NCBI GenBank assembly: GCA_964581385.1
Contig: CAZOOK010000031.1
Coordinates: 4,129 to 68,128 of the forward strand
From: CAZOOK01 sp964581385
GTDB taxonomy: Bacteria > Pseudomonadota > Gammaproteobacteria > Nevskiales > Nevskiaceae
Length of the DNA stretch: 64,000 nt
Direction: 5' to 3'
Made by a program: the position numbers and the translations under genes. How positions within the stretch are numbered: position 1 is the stretch's first letter; each line of letters opens with the position of its first letter. Below the pieces are notes generated by a model. That model was not told the origin of the DNA, made no database searches, and saw nothing but the letters and a program-made list of their open reading frames with translations. Below are positions 57,245 through 64,000 of this stretch, piece after piece.

Positions 57245-58487
57245 CTCCACCACCCCGCCAGAGGCAGCAGCGCCGGTCGATACGGCACGAGAGGCGCTGG
57301 CCTCCCGCATCGGACTGGAAACAGCCGCTCGTTGGGGATCGCACAGCGCGTCCGCAGCGCAAATGATCGCGGCTGGCATTATTCGGGCGCTTGCCGAAGT
57401 CGCCGCCCCCAGCCAAGGGGATGATGAGCCAGTTCAGAAGCAACTCTATCCGGGCGTGATGCTCTGGGCTGCTCCATCCGTTTGGAGCCGGATGACGCTA
57501 TCACGCGGTCAGAACGACGAATTGGTGTATCGCCTCGCCGCCCTCGTCCCCGAGGCAAAGCAGGAAGGCGCCGACCCGCGCCAACTGCGCCGAGAGATTC
57601 GTAAACTATTGAGCCGTCACGCCTTTGAGATAGACGGCCTTGATGGCGAGAGCACGCTGCTGGCTTCAGACTTGCGCTCGGCAATCGTCGCTCTCGATGT
57701 CGCCCCGCCAGCGCCGCCACACGAAGGAGGTGATTCCCATTCGTTCGGACCTTCTGAGAGAACCGAGAAAGGGGGACATATAGCACGGCCTGATCCGGTC
57801 CCATCCCCGGATCAGGCCACCCCCAAGCCGCTATTTCTGACTGATTGGGAACGAGCCGATTATGAGCGTCGCAAGAAGGGATTACCAGAATTAGGACCAC
57901 TTGGTTCGGCCACCCCCAGCCAGGGGGATGTGGAGGCGCTTACGGTCGATGCTGAGAAGCGGGCTAACGTGCTTCTGGCGCGAGCGGACAGCGTAGCGGG
58001 CAGCATTGGCGAACAACCCCTACCCGATCAGGTCCGAGGCGCTTTGCGCTACGGCATAACAGTCGCAATTGTGGATGTCGCCACCGCCGCCCGCGCGGAG
58101 AGCCGGGCAGAGATCGAGCGACTGACGTCGGCACTCGCTGCACGCGGACAGGAAAAGGCGACGATCTACGCCAACCTCGAAGAGTGCCGCCAGCAACGCA
58201 AGGTCGCCGAGGCATCCGCCCGCAAGGCCGGGGAGGAGATGCGGGAGCGGCTACTATCCGACACCACTGTCGAACGGGCTGCACGCGCGATGTGCATTGA
58301 ACACGGCGTTGTCTTTCCAGATGACGAAGGCCCCGGCTTTGTTCATTCGGTGCCAGATCGCGGCGATGGTATCCCCGGCATCATTCGCGACCACCACGGC
58401 CCAATGTGGAAGATGTTCGTGGCAGATGCGAAGGCCGCTTTAGCAGCCGCCCTCCCCATGCCGGGTGACGGGAAGGCGGGGCGGTGA
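57237..58487 (+). CDS. Hypothetical mosaic early protein, 416 aa
   Basis: ATG at 57237 (the frame is open earlier but overlaps the preceding gene). Modular: several copies of alternating short blocks that recur in alphaproteobacterial phages (REALASRIGLETAARWGSHSASAAQMIAAGIIRAL, a proline-rich spacer, LTDWERADYERRKKGLPEL, a helical coiled region, and an ERAARAMCIEHG...MWKMFVADAKAALAAA end). It looks assembled from separate phage domains. No function recognised. Confidence 0.55.
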   Translation: MTDSTTPPEAAAPVDTAREALASRIGLETAARWGSHSASAAQMIAAGIIRALAEVAAPSQGDDEPVQKQLYPGVMLWAAPSVWSRMTLSRGQNDELVYRLAALVPEAKQEGADPRQLRREIRKLLSRHAFEIDGLDGESTLLASDLRSAIVALDVAPPAPPHEGGDSHSFGPSERTEKGGHIARPDPVPSPDQATPKPLFLTDWERADYERRKKGLPELGPLGSATPSQGDVEALTVDAEKRANVLLARADSVAGSIGEQPLPDQVRGALRYGITVAIVDVATAARAESRAEIERLTSALAARGQEKATIYANLEECRQQRKVAEASARKAGEEMRERLLSDTTVERAARAMCIEHGVVFPDDEGPGFVHSVPDRGDGIPGIIRDHHGPMWKMFVADAKAALAAALPMPGDGKAGR

Positions 58488-58753
58488 GCATCGAATACGT
58501 TACGCGCGGGATGACGTTCGACAATCTCTATGTCGAGGTCACGGTGATCCGCTACATCTGCAACGAGTGCGCGCGGCGCGAATGTTTTCACGATGTACCT
58601 ACGCCCTACGGAGAAGCGGTCCCGACGCCTCAAGGGCGCGGATGGGAACTGATCTACCCGATTGACGATGGCGAGCAAGAGGCTCGCTGCCCTCAATGCG
58701 TAGCTTCCCACAAGCCCCACCCACCCGCGCCACCAGAAGGGAGCGGGGGATGA
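58484..58753 (+). CDS. Small zinc-binding protein, 89 aa
   Basis: GTG at 58484 overlaps the preceding stop. CNECARREC (residues 26-34) and CPQC near residue 71 are the likely metal ligands. The middle is a beta-rich part (RGWELIYPIDDGEQEAR). Unknown role. Confidence 0.5.
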   Translation: MSIEYVTRGMTFDNLYVEVTVIRYICNECARRECFHDVPTPYGEAVPTPQGRGWELIYPIDDGEQEARCPQCVASHKPHPPAPPEGSGG

Positions 58754-59256
58754 GCCGCGGCCGGCTTGTCGTCCTGCTGTGGGTCGGCGCGGCGCTTTGG
58801 TTGGGGGCCACGCTCGCCGTCGCCTACGGTGCCGAGGAAGGCTATTGTTCCATCTGGGCACGCGAGGCGACCCGCATCGGGCTGGCCGAAGCGTCCGACG
58901 TGGATCTGGCGACCTTGACGCCGGACGTCATCAAGTACGCGCTGTCCCGCAACTTCAGCATCTGCTTGAACGCCGACGAGAACCCCGCGCTGCCGGCCAC
59001 GCCGCTCGCCTCGGACAGCGCGTGGCTCGAGATGGCCGCGCGCAACGTGCGCGACAAGCTAGGACAAGTTTCCGCAGGCGCCAAAGGGGCTGGGGAGAGC
59101 GCGGAAAGCTCGTCGATCCAGCCCCTGCCAATCACATCGAAGTACGATCCGCAGGACATTGCCAAGTGCAGGCGACAGTTCCGCAGCTTCGACCCCAAGG
59201 ACAACACCGTCGTCGAAAGACATCACAAACGGAGGCAACTGTGCCCGCTTCTATGA
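58750..59256 (+). CDS. Secreted or membrane-anchored hypothetical protein, 168 aa
   Basis: ATG at 58750 overlaps the preceding stop. N-terminal hydrophobic segment LVVLLWVGAALWLGATLAVAYGA, possibly a signal peptide, then a mature part with EEGYCSIWAREATRIGLAEASDVDLATLTPDVIKYALSRNFSICLNADENPALP and a basic C-terminus with Cys pairs. Envelope protein of unknown role near the lysis region. Confidence 0.55.
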   Translation: MSRGRLVVLLWVGAALWLGATLAVAYGAEEGYCSIWAREATRIGLAEASDVDLATLTPDVIKYALSRNFSICLNADENPALPATPLASDSAWLEMAARNVRDKLGQVSAGAKGAGESAESSSIQPLPITSKYDPQDIAKCRRQFRSFDPKDNTVVERHHKRRQLCPLL

Positions 59257-59480
59257 ACGTTGAACTGGCCAACCAAACCCGCGTGACGATGGTCAAGGAA
59301 ATCGCCCACGGGATCTGCTTGGTCACCGGGCCGAAGCCGGAGTGCCTGTGTCAAGGCAATCGCGCCAGGTGCCACAGTGCCAAGCTCTATAGCGACTTTG
59401 CCATCGGTGCGCTGCTCGCGCTCGAGCGGGCTGGCTATTCGATCACGCCGCCCGATACCGCTATGGTGCCGGCGCCTTGA
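59241..59480 (+). CDS. Small Cys-rich protein, 79 aa
   Basis: GTG at 59241 has GGAGG six bases upstream and is preferred over ATG at 59253. VKEIAHGICLVTGPKPECLCQGNRARCHSAKLYSDFAIGALLALERAGYSITPPDTA; the CxCxGNxxxC cluster suggests a metal site or disulfides. It ends 20 bases inside the facing gene. Confidence 0.5.
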   Translation: MPASMNVELANQTRVTMVKEIAHGICLVTGPKPECLCQGNRARCHSAKLYSDFAIGALLALERAGYSITPPDTAMVPAP

Positions 59481-59664
59481 ACTGTCCGCACCATTCGTCC
59501 GGCATCACCGTCGGCCACTTGGTCTCGAACGTCGTCTGGGCGCTGCCGGAGGCTGGCGTCGGCGGCACGGCGAACACGCGCGGCGTCGACTGACGGCATA
59601 GCCCTTTCGTCGGCGGATCGTCGGCCGCTAGGAAGAACGCGCACGTCGCGCAGGTGTCGGTCAT
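59461..59664 (-). CDS. Small zinc-binding protein, 67 aa
   Basis: MTDTCATCAFF, GLCRQSTPR and VMPDEWCGQFKAP show the C-x2-C...C...C pattern of small zinc-ribbon proteins (usually with WCGE in the second half). Last gene of the 62-59 kb minus cluster; its tail overlaps the facing plus gene by 20 bases. Related in design to 46664-46870. Confidence 0.6.
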   Translation of the reverse strand: MTDTCATCAFFLAADDPPTKGLCRQSTPRVFAVPPTPASGSAQTTFETKWPTVMPDEWCGQFKAPAP

Positions 59665-59936
59665 CGCCTGGATAATCCCCGTTCTCGCAAGTCAGCCGCC
59701 CGGTCGAGACTGCGGCGCATTTCGATCATCCGGTCCGTCGCTTCCTCGATGCGATCGCCCAAGCGATCGACTCGTCGCGCGTCGTCGTCGTCCAGCCGCA
59801 CGGTGAGCTGCGTTGATGCTGACTCGCCGGCGTCCTCGGTCGGCCGCATCTTTCGGGCCCCGTAGACAGCCGCCACCCCGGCGATGAGAAGTCCGCCGAC
59901 CGTAATCAGGTCGCTGCCACTGAAGAAGTCAGCCAT
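59661..59936 (-). CDS. Single-pass membrane protein with coiled coil, 91 aa
   Basis: Hydrophobic segment LITVGGLLIAGVAAVYGA at residues 10-27, then a charged coiled region (DDDDARRVDRLGDRIEEATDRMIEMRRSLDRAADLRERG). Layout is like i-spanin or small tail-tip membrane proteins. Role in lysis is a guess. Confidence 0.5.
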   Translation of the reverse strand: MADFFSGSDLITVGGLLIAGVAAVYGARKMRPTEDAGESASTQLTVRLDDDDARRVDRLGDRIEEATDRMIEMRRSLDRAADLRERGLSRR

Positions 59937-59948
59937 GTAGCCATGCTC

Positions 59949-60449
59949 TCAGCTTGCAGACGGGGCGGACTTATCGGTAACGCGCGCTTCTGATCTTGTT
60001 GCCTTGGTGAAGTCGCGCACCGAGCGGCCTACGCTGAACATATCGGCCGCCAAGAGAACGACGACGAATGCAACCCCCGGGAGAATATGCCCTAACCGCA
60101 GGCTGGCGTCATAAAAGCTGGCAAGTATTTGCGACCACAGGACGACGCCAAGAATTGCGCCCCCAATGCGCACGAGCGGCGACCCTCGCGGCGACCTGCC
60201 GTTGATATAGAGAGCGACGATCCGCGTGATGCCGACGGCGATCATGGCCGTGCCCCACCACGTCGCAGGGAGCTTGGCGAGAAGGTTGAGGAAGCCACCA
60301 CCGCTGCCGCTGGATAGCGTCGCCGGAACGTCCGGCTGCATGAACACCAGGCCGAGCATGATGGTCGTCAGCGACGTCTGCCACTCGAGGACCCGCGACA
60401 TCGACAGCCGGTGGCTCGACCGGGATATGAATACGTTGGTGATCTGCAT
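59949..60449 (-). CDS. Multi-pass membrane protein, 166 aa
   Basis: Segments around TSLTTIMLGLVFM, ATWWGTAMIAVGITRIVALYI, IGGAILGVVLWSQILASF and ILPGVAFVVVLLAADMF: about four membrane helices. Located in the small membrane cluster, so holin- or exclusion-like roles are possible but unproven. Confidence 0.5.
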   Translation of the reverse strand: MQITNVFISRSSHRLSMSRVLEWQTSLTTIMLGLVFMQPDVPATLSSGSGGGFLNLLAKLPATWWGTAMIAVGITRIVALYINGRSPRGSPLVRIGGAILGVVLWSQILASFYDASLRLGHILPGVAFVVVLLAADMFSVGRSVRDFTKATRSEARVTDKSAPSAS

Positions 60450-60452
60450 GGG

Positions 60453-60755
60453 CTATGGTGTAGGGCTCTTCAGCAGGATCTTCAGCATCTGCTTTTGAAC
60501 GTCCTTGAGCGTCGCAAGATCCGACTCGGCCCGCGCGCTGGACAGTTCCTCATCGTGCTGCTTGTTAAAAAGACCGTTGGCCTTGTCGTCGAGCTTCTTC
60601 AAGGTGTCCTCGATCGACGAGATGCGCCCGTCGACCGTAGTGCGAACGAAGTCCTCGGCGCGCGGTTCCAGGATGAACCACGTCCCGGTCCCGATAACCG
60701 AAAGCACGGTCAGGAATTCGACAACGCGCTGCCCGAGCGACGTCAGATTGTCCAT
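60453..60755 (-). CDS. Membrane-anchored coiled-coil protein, 100 aa
   Basis: One hydrophobic segment (VVEFLTVLSVIGTGTWFIL) near residues 11-29, then a charged coiled-coil (SSIEDTLKKLDDKANGLFNKQHDEELSSARAESDLATLKDVQKQMLKILL). Looks like an anchored periplasmic or cytoplasmic rod; spanin-like arrangement possible. Confidence 0.5.
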   Translation of the reverse strand: MDNLTSLGQRVVEFLTVLSVIGTGTWFILEPRAEDFVRTTVDGRISSIEDTLKKLDDKANGLFNKQHDEELSSARAESDLATLKDVQKQMLKILLKSPTP

Positions 60756-60767
60756 CGTACGCCCCGT

Positions 60768-60941
60768 CTAGTGAGAGTGCAGACTGCCGAGGTTGCCGGT
60801 GAGCAGCAGGATGATGAAGATAACGAGGAGCACTCCGATCAAGCCGGACGGCCCGTAACCCCAATTGCGGGCGTAGGGCCACGACGGGATCGCGCCGATG
60901 AGGAGCAGGATCAGAACGACGATTAGAATTGTACCGAGCAT
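60768..60941 (-). CDS. DUF3309-family small membrane protein, 57 aa
   Basis: ATG at 60941 (the frame runs further upstream). MLGTILIVVLILLLIGAIPSWPYARNWGYGPSG...VIFIILLLTG is the pattern of the DUF3309 family, two hydrophobic helices around a YGPSG turn. Widespread in Proteobacterial genomes; function unknown. Confidence 0.75.
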   Translation of the reverse strand: MLGTILIVVLILLLIGAIPSWPYARNWGYGPSGLIGVLLVIFIILLLTGNLGSLHSH

Positions 60942-60942
60942 G

Positions 60943-61239
60943 TCACTTGTCCTTTTCGGCCGCTTCGCGGGTTTCCTGATGTACTTCCTCGCGGCCAAGA
61001 GCCTTTCCCTCGGCCAGACCTTTATCGCCGGCCAGTTGTTCGATTTTCCCCATTATGCCGTCGGTATGGGTCTTTACTTCTTCGACGGTCGACTTGACGG
61101 CAGTCATGTCGGTTGCGACGGCGGCGATTGCCGTCGAGTTCTTGCCAGACCGTATGGCCGACCACAGCCCGACCAACGCCACCCCGACCAGTGCCATGCC
61201 GTTGATCAGGGCAATGATGATCAGTGTGAGGTTGTCCAT
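60943..61239 (-). CDS. Small membrane protein with coiled coil, 98 aa
   Basis: N-terminal hydrophobic helix (LTLIIIALINGMALVGVALVGLWSA), then an acidic coiled coil (TDMTAVKSTVEEVKTHTDGIMGKIEQLAGDK). Same architecture as 60453-60755 and 59661-59936. Unknown role. Confidence 0.5.
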   Translation of the reverse strand: MDNLTLIIIALINGMALVGVALVGLWSAIRSGKNSTAIAAVATDMTAVKSTVEEVKTHTDGIMGKIEQLAGDKGLAEGKALGREEVHQETREAAEKDK

Positions 61240-61242
61240 GGC

Positions 61243-61710
61243 TCATGCGGCTTTAGCGGCCGGCGGCACGATCGTGGCCGCCTCACCGGCCGGAGGCTTT
61301 ACCGGCGCGAGAACGTAGGAGACGTTGGTATCCGGATCCTTCTGAGCCGCGTGGACAATCTCGTCGTTCAGGTGCTTGACGACATCGGCCTTCGACGGCG
61401 GCACGATGTAGACCAGCGCCGCACCCACGGCCGACGCGATGTACATTTGCAAGGCGTCGATGCTGACACCGAAGTTCGCGGCGAACGTCACCAGGTCGAA
61501 GTGCAGCCAGTGCTGCAGACCCCAGATCAGCGCCCACGCGACGATGCCGCCGATGCCGCCGGCTAGAAACTTGCGCGGCGGGATCCAGCTATTGACTCCG
61601 GACGAGCCTGGTTCGGATGCAGGCACCGTGAGCCCGGCCGTAGCGCCGGCTTTGAGCATGGTCGCGGCTTGCGTCTCGGTCGGAACCGGGCGCGGCGCTT
61701 CGTCCGTCAT
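61243..61710 (-). CDS. Membrane protein, possible holin, 155 aa
   Basis: Segments LAGGIGGIVAWALIWGLQHWL and DALQMYIASAVGAALVYIV give two helices; the ends are charged or Ala/Pro-rich. The topology is that of the phage superfamily holins. No endolysin next to it. Confidence 0.5.
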   Translation of the reverse strand: MTDEAPRPVPTETQAATMLKAGATAGLTVPASEPGSSGVNSWIPPRKFLAGGIGGIVAWALIWGLQHWLHFDLVTFAANFGVSIDALQMYIASAVGAALVYIVPPSKADVVKHLNDEIVHAAQKDPDTNVSYVLAPVKPPAGEAATIVPPAAKAA

Positions 61711-61934
61711 GTCAGCAGCCCTCCAACAACGTCGCCGCCCTTGGCCGGCAACTGAGCCTCGTAATAGTCGATGACGTCTTTCATCGACCTGGTGAAAGCG
61801 GCGGTCAGGTCGGCCTCCGCATGGAAAAAGCGCACCGGGAAGGTCCAGGAGAACACCTTCCCGTTTGTCAGCGTCTCGGTGACGACGTGCGCACCCGATC
61901 CGTCCGACTTGATGGTCAGGTCCTTGAGCGGCAT
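61707..61934 (-). CDS. Small hypothetical protein, 75 aa
   Basis: Starts at 61934; MPLKDLTIKSDGSGAHVVTETLTNGKVFSWTFPVRFFHAEADLTAAFTRSMKDVIDYYEAQLPAKG: beta start, helical end. No signal peptide. Unknown role within the membrane cluster. Confidence 0.45.
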   Translation of the reverse strand: MPLKDLTIKSDGSGAHVVTETLTNGKVFSWTFPVRFFHAEADLTAAFTRSMKDVIDYYEAQLPAKGGDVVGGLLT

Positions 61935-61938
61935 CGGA

Positions 61939-62244
61939 TCACTTCACGAAATGGCCGGTGACGCGGACGCCGCGGACGATCACGGTGATGTCGCCGGACG
62001 GCTTGGCGAGCGACTGGATGCGAGCGGCGCCGAAGGTGGTCGGCTTGGCCAGCACGGCATCGCATATCGCCTGGGCGATGGCGATTGGCTGGGTGAGCTT
62101 CGGCGATGCGTTGAGGACGTTAGCGATCGCCGCCGCCGTCGGCAGGAAGCCGCAAATCTTCACGGCATCGGCTTGGACGGTTCCGGCTGAGTTACAGCCG
62201 GCAAGCATAACGACGGGAGCCAGAGCGAGAAGAGCGAGACGCAT
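61939..62244 (-). CDS. Lipoprotein, 101 aa
   Basis: Signal MRLALLALAPVVMLAGC with lipobox LAGC and Cys17. The mature part has two further Cys and ends VIVRGVRVTGHFVK. Probably anchored to an envelope membrane; may act as an outer spanin-like or exclusion factor, which is unproven. Confidence 0.65.
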   Translation of the reverse strand: MRLALLALAPVVMLAGCNSAGTVQADAVKICGFLPTAAAIANVLNASPKLTQPIAIAQAICDAVLAKPTTFGAARIQSLAKPSGDITVIVRGVRVTGHFVK

Positions 62245-62290
62245 GGAGGCGGTTTCCTTTCATGGTCGCGGCCCGCAGAGGGTATCGCAA

Positions 62291-62320
62291 AATAAAAGGC
62301 CGCAGACTGTGCCTGCGGCC
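62291..62320. terminator. Intrinsic transcription terminator
   Basis: GGCCGCAG, a 7-base loop (ACTGTGC), CTGCGGCC; on the minus strand it is followed by a T-rich tract (TTTTATTTT). It ends the transcript coming from 62351-62989 and the large virion gene; a weaker T run on the plus side also makes it bidirectional. Confidence 0.8.
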
Positions 62321-62350
62321 CGTTTTACGCGAGAACTGGTTGAAACGCTA

Positions 62351-62989
62351 CTACGGCCCTCCGGGCTGTCCCGGAAGGGGCTGGTTAGCCGGCTGGCCGT
62401 TCTGCCCGTTGTAAGCGAACGCGCCCGCGTTGGACGTGCCCTGGGCGGTGGTGACGGTCACCCTGCCGCTACCGCCGGCCGGAACCTTGGCGACAATCGT
62501 GGTGTCGTTCGGTACCGAGAAGTCGGTCGAGGCGACGGCCGAGCCGCCGAAGTCAACCGATTCGGCTCCGGTGAACGCCTTGCCGGTGATGGTGACGCTA
62601 TCGCCGACGTTGCCCGAGGTGGGGTCGATGCCGGTGATGAACGGGGTCGGGAGATTGTCCACGGGCGCCGGATTGATCGGGGTGCCGTCCGCCGAGATAG
62701 CCGAGGTGATGTCGGCGAGGTCGTTGTGGAACTTGACGTGCAGATCGTCGATCTTGGCCTGAACGTCCGCCGGGACGCCGGGGTTGCTGCCGAGCGCCTG
62801 AAGCTCCGCAAGCAGCGCGCCGGCAAGGTGAATGAGCTGTACGGTACCGTCCTTGAGGGAGGCTTCGTCGGTTTCGATGTCGTCGATGCTGGCCATAATT
62901 CCCGTTTCCTTCTGTTCGATGGAGATGAGGCGGACGAGAACACGCCGCAACAGGGCCTCGATCCGGTCAAGCTGACGATGTTCAAACAT
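62351..62989 (-). CDS. IPT/TIG-domain structural protein, 212 aa
   Basis: N-terminal 31 residues are a coiled helix (RIEALLRRVLVRLISIEQ); the second half (PFITGIDPTSGNVGDSVTITGKAFTGAESVDFGGSAVASTDFSVPNDTTIVAKVPAGGSGRVTVTTAQGTSNAGAFAY) is a clear IPT/TIG Ig-like domain. Alternative start ATG at 62896 has an AAGGA site and would remove the coil. Probably a decoration or tail protein. Confidence 0.7.
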   Translation of the reverse strand: MFEHRQLDRIEALLRRVLVRLISIEQKETGIMASIDDIETDEASLKDGTVQLIHLAGALLAELQALGSNPGVPADVQAKIDDLHVKFHNDLADITSAISADGTPINPAPVDNLPTPFITGIDPTSGNVGDSVTITGKAFTGAESVDFGGSAVASTDFSVPNDTTIVAKVPAGGSGRVTVTTAQGTSNAGAFAYNGQNGQPANQPLPGQPGGP

Positions 62990-63031
62990 GAGAGCGTGGC
63001 TTTACCACAGTTCTCATCAACGCGCGAGGGA

Positions 63032-64000
63032 CTACTTTGTGCCTGCCCTGAGCGGTGCCAGCTTGGCCGCCGTCGCGTCGCGCGGGATGTGCGGGTACTT
63101 TGCCATCAGCACGCCGATCGCCGCCTCCCGCGCCTGCCGGAACTGCTCCTGCAGGGTGTCGTGCTTCGCCTCAAGCGAAAGCGTCTGCCAGTCCGGTGAC
63201 CGCACGATGACGTCGAGCTGGTGCTTGGCCAGCCGGCCGGCGAGCCGCGCGTAGTCGTCGTATTCCTGCGGGGTGAGGGTGACGCCGCGCACCTTCTTGT
63301 CAACCGCCGCCGGGAAATAGTTGTTTCTGAGCAGCGCCTGGGTCGTCGGGTCGTTGTTCACCTTCTGCATGTAGATCGCGGTGAAGTCGCCGATGCCGCG
63401 GAGATTGGGCAGCGGCTCGCCCCATATGTCGCGCCGGGGCAGCAGCGTCTCGGACAGACCGGGCACCTTGTTCTTGATCGCGTCCATGATGGTGCGCGCC
63501 TGCCGAGAATAGGGGTCCGACTGGCGGGCGAGTTGCGCCAGGCCGACCGAATAGGGCACGAACGACGCAATGAAGTTGCGGATGTACGACTGCCCGTAGC
63601 GACCGGGATCCTCTACCGCCTGCATCAGTTGGGCGGGCCCGCGCATGAAACTCTCGTCGAGCACGTTCTGGGTGAAGCCGTGCATCAGCGCGGCGCCGGC
63701 CGTCTGCAGGTCGCCCTCGATCGCCGCATGGGCGACGTCGTACATATCGGCCGAGATGCTGGCGAGCATGCCGAGCGGGCCGAGGCGGTTCATCTGGTAC
63801 CAGGTATTGCCGATCTTGATGCTGTGGGCCTGATTGCCGGCGAGCCGCCACACCGCCGCCTTGTTCGGATCGGACGGGCCGGAGCCGCTCACCAGTCCCT
63901 CGCCGGCGAGAGTGCCAAAGGCGACGGACAGACCGGTTCCGACCAGCATCCGCGCCATCGCCATGTCCTGCGCGATGTTGCCGTTCTTGCCCATGATGTC
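63032..64000 (-). CDS. C-terminal part of a large virion protein (gp16-like), at least 322 aa
   Basis: The frame is open to the right edge (GACATC before ATG) and ends at 63032. Segments include AVWRLAGNQAHSIKIGNTWYQMNRLGPLGMLASISADMY, YIRNFIASFVPYSVGLAQLARQSDPYSRQARTIMDAIKNKVPGLSETLLPRRDIWGEPL, typical of the C-terminal region of very large internal virion proteins in podoviruses. Possibly the same gene as 1-2224 if the genome is circular. Confidence 0.7.
   Translation of the reverse strand, partial: DIMGKNGNIAQDMAMARMLVGTGLSVAFGTLAGEGLVSGSGPSDPNKAAVWRLAGNQAHSIKIGNTWYQMNRLGPLGMLASISADMYDVAHAAIEGDLQTAGAALMHGFTQNVLDESFMRGPAQLMQAVEDPGRYGQSYIRNFIASFVPYSVGLAQLARQSDPYSRQARTIMDAIKNKVPGLSETLLPRRDIWGEPLPNLRGIGDFTAIYMQKVNNDPTTQALLRNNYFPAAVDKKVRGVTLTPQEYDDYARLAGRLAKHQLDVIVRSPDWQTLSLEAKHDTLQEQFRQAREAAIGVLMAKYPHIPRDATAAKLAPLRAGTK

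Noticed and set aside
1..64000. Diversity-generating retroelement, as in BPP-1
   Set aside because: No reverse transcriptase and no template/variable repeat pair were seen, although the capsid genes resemble BPP-1.
1..64000. CRISPR array, tRNA or rRNA genes
   Set aside because: No regularly spaced repeats, no tRNA-like cloverleaf and no rRNA sequence were seen by eye.
1..64000. Integrase or attachment site
   Set aside because: No tyrosine or serine recombinase motif was recognised, so integration cannot be claimed even though a repressor-operator switch is present.

Overview
The window looks like almost all of the genome of a podovirus-like phage (or prophage) of an alphaproteobacterium, probably in the Hyphomicrobiales/Rhizobiales group. 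The evidence is high GC with dense, overlapping genes (start/stop overlaps such as ATGA, GTGA and TGATG throughout), a BPP-1-like morphogenesis set (portal, Bbp19-like, Bbp17-type major capsid, Bbp16-type cement protein), T7-like tail-tube and internal-virion proteins, and a phage copy of GcrA, a regulator restricted to Alphaproteobacteria. No integrase, rRNA, tRNA or CRISPR array is visible.

Layout. (1) 43.7 kb down to 1, minus strand: the late block. In transcription order it holds TerS, small genes and a ribbon-helix-helix protein, an inverted-repeat-flanked three-gene cassette (39.9-41.5 kb), an adenine and a cytosine methyltransferase, TerL carrying a LAGLIDADG intein in its P-loop, a holin-like membrane protein, portal, small accessory genes including a Tad1-like anti-defence candidate, a 2.9-kb IS1-type element with passenger genes (27.1-30.0 kb), scaffold, capsid, cement protein, a run of fibre/adhesin genes that all start with Sec signal peptides, three tandem gp11-like tail proteins, a GIY-YIG homing endonuclease on the opposite strand, a very large gp12-like protein, gp13- and gp14-like internal proteins, a 1162-aa cell-wall-hydrolase virion protein, small cargo genes, and the N-terminus of a giant gp16-like protein. 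(2) 44.8-48.2 kb, plus: early accessory genes ending with a secreted SNase-type nuclease. (3) 52.7-48.3 kb, minus: an XRE repressor, acyl carrier protein, RMF-like protein, RusA, GcrA and primase-helicase. (4) 52.9-59.5 kb, plus: early genes including RecT. (5) 64.0-59.5 kb, minus: the C-terminus of a large virion protein, an IPT/TIG protein, and a group of small membrane proteins and a lipoprotein that may form the lysis cassette.

Control. The divergent XRE/early region (52.72-52.88 kb) carries three copies of the dyad ATGC-N5-GCAT placed in and beside two back-to-back sigma70-type promoters, as expected of a temperate-style switch. A second divergent region is at 44.5-44.8 kb.

Ends. A giant minus-strand gene runs off the left edge with its N-terminus and a minus-strand gene runs off the right edge with its C-terminus. 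A circular or permuted genome slightly longer than 64 kb, opened inside one gp16-like gene, would explain both.
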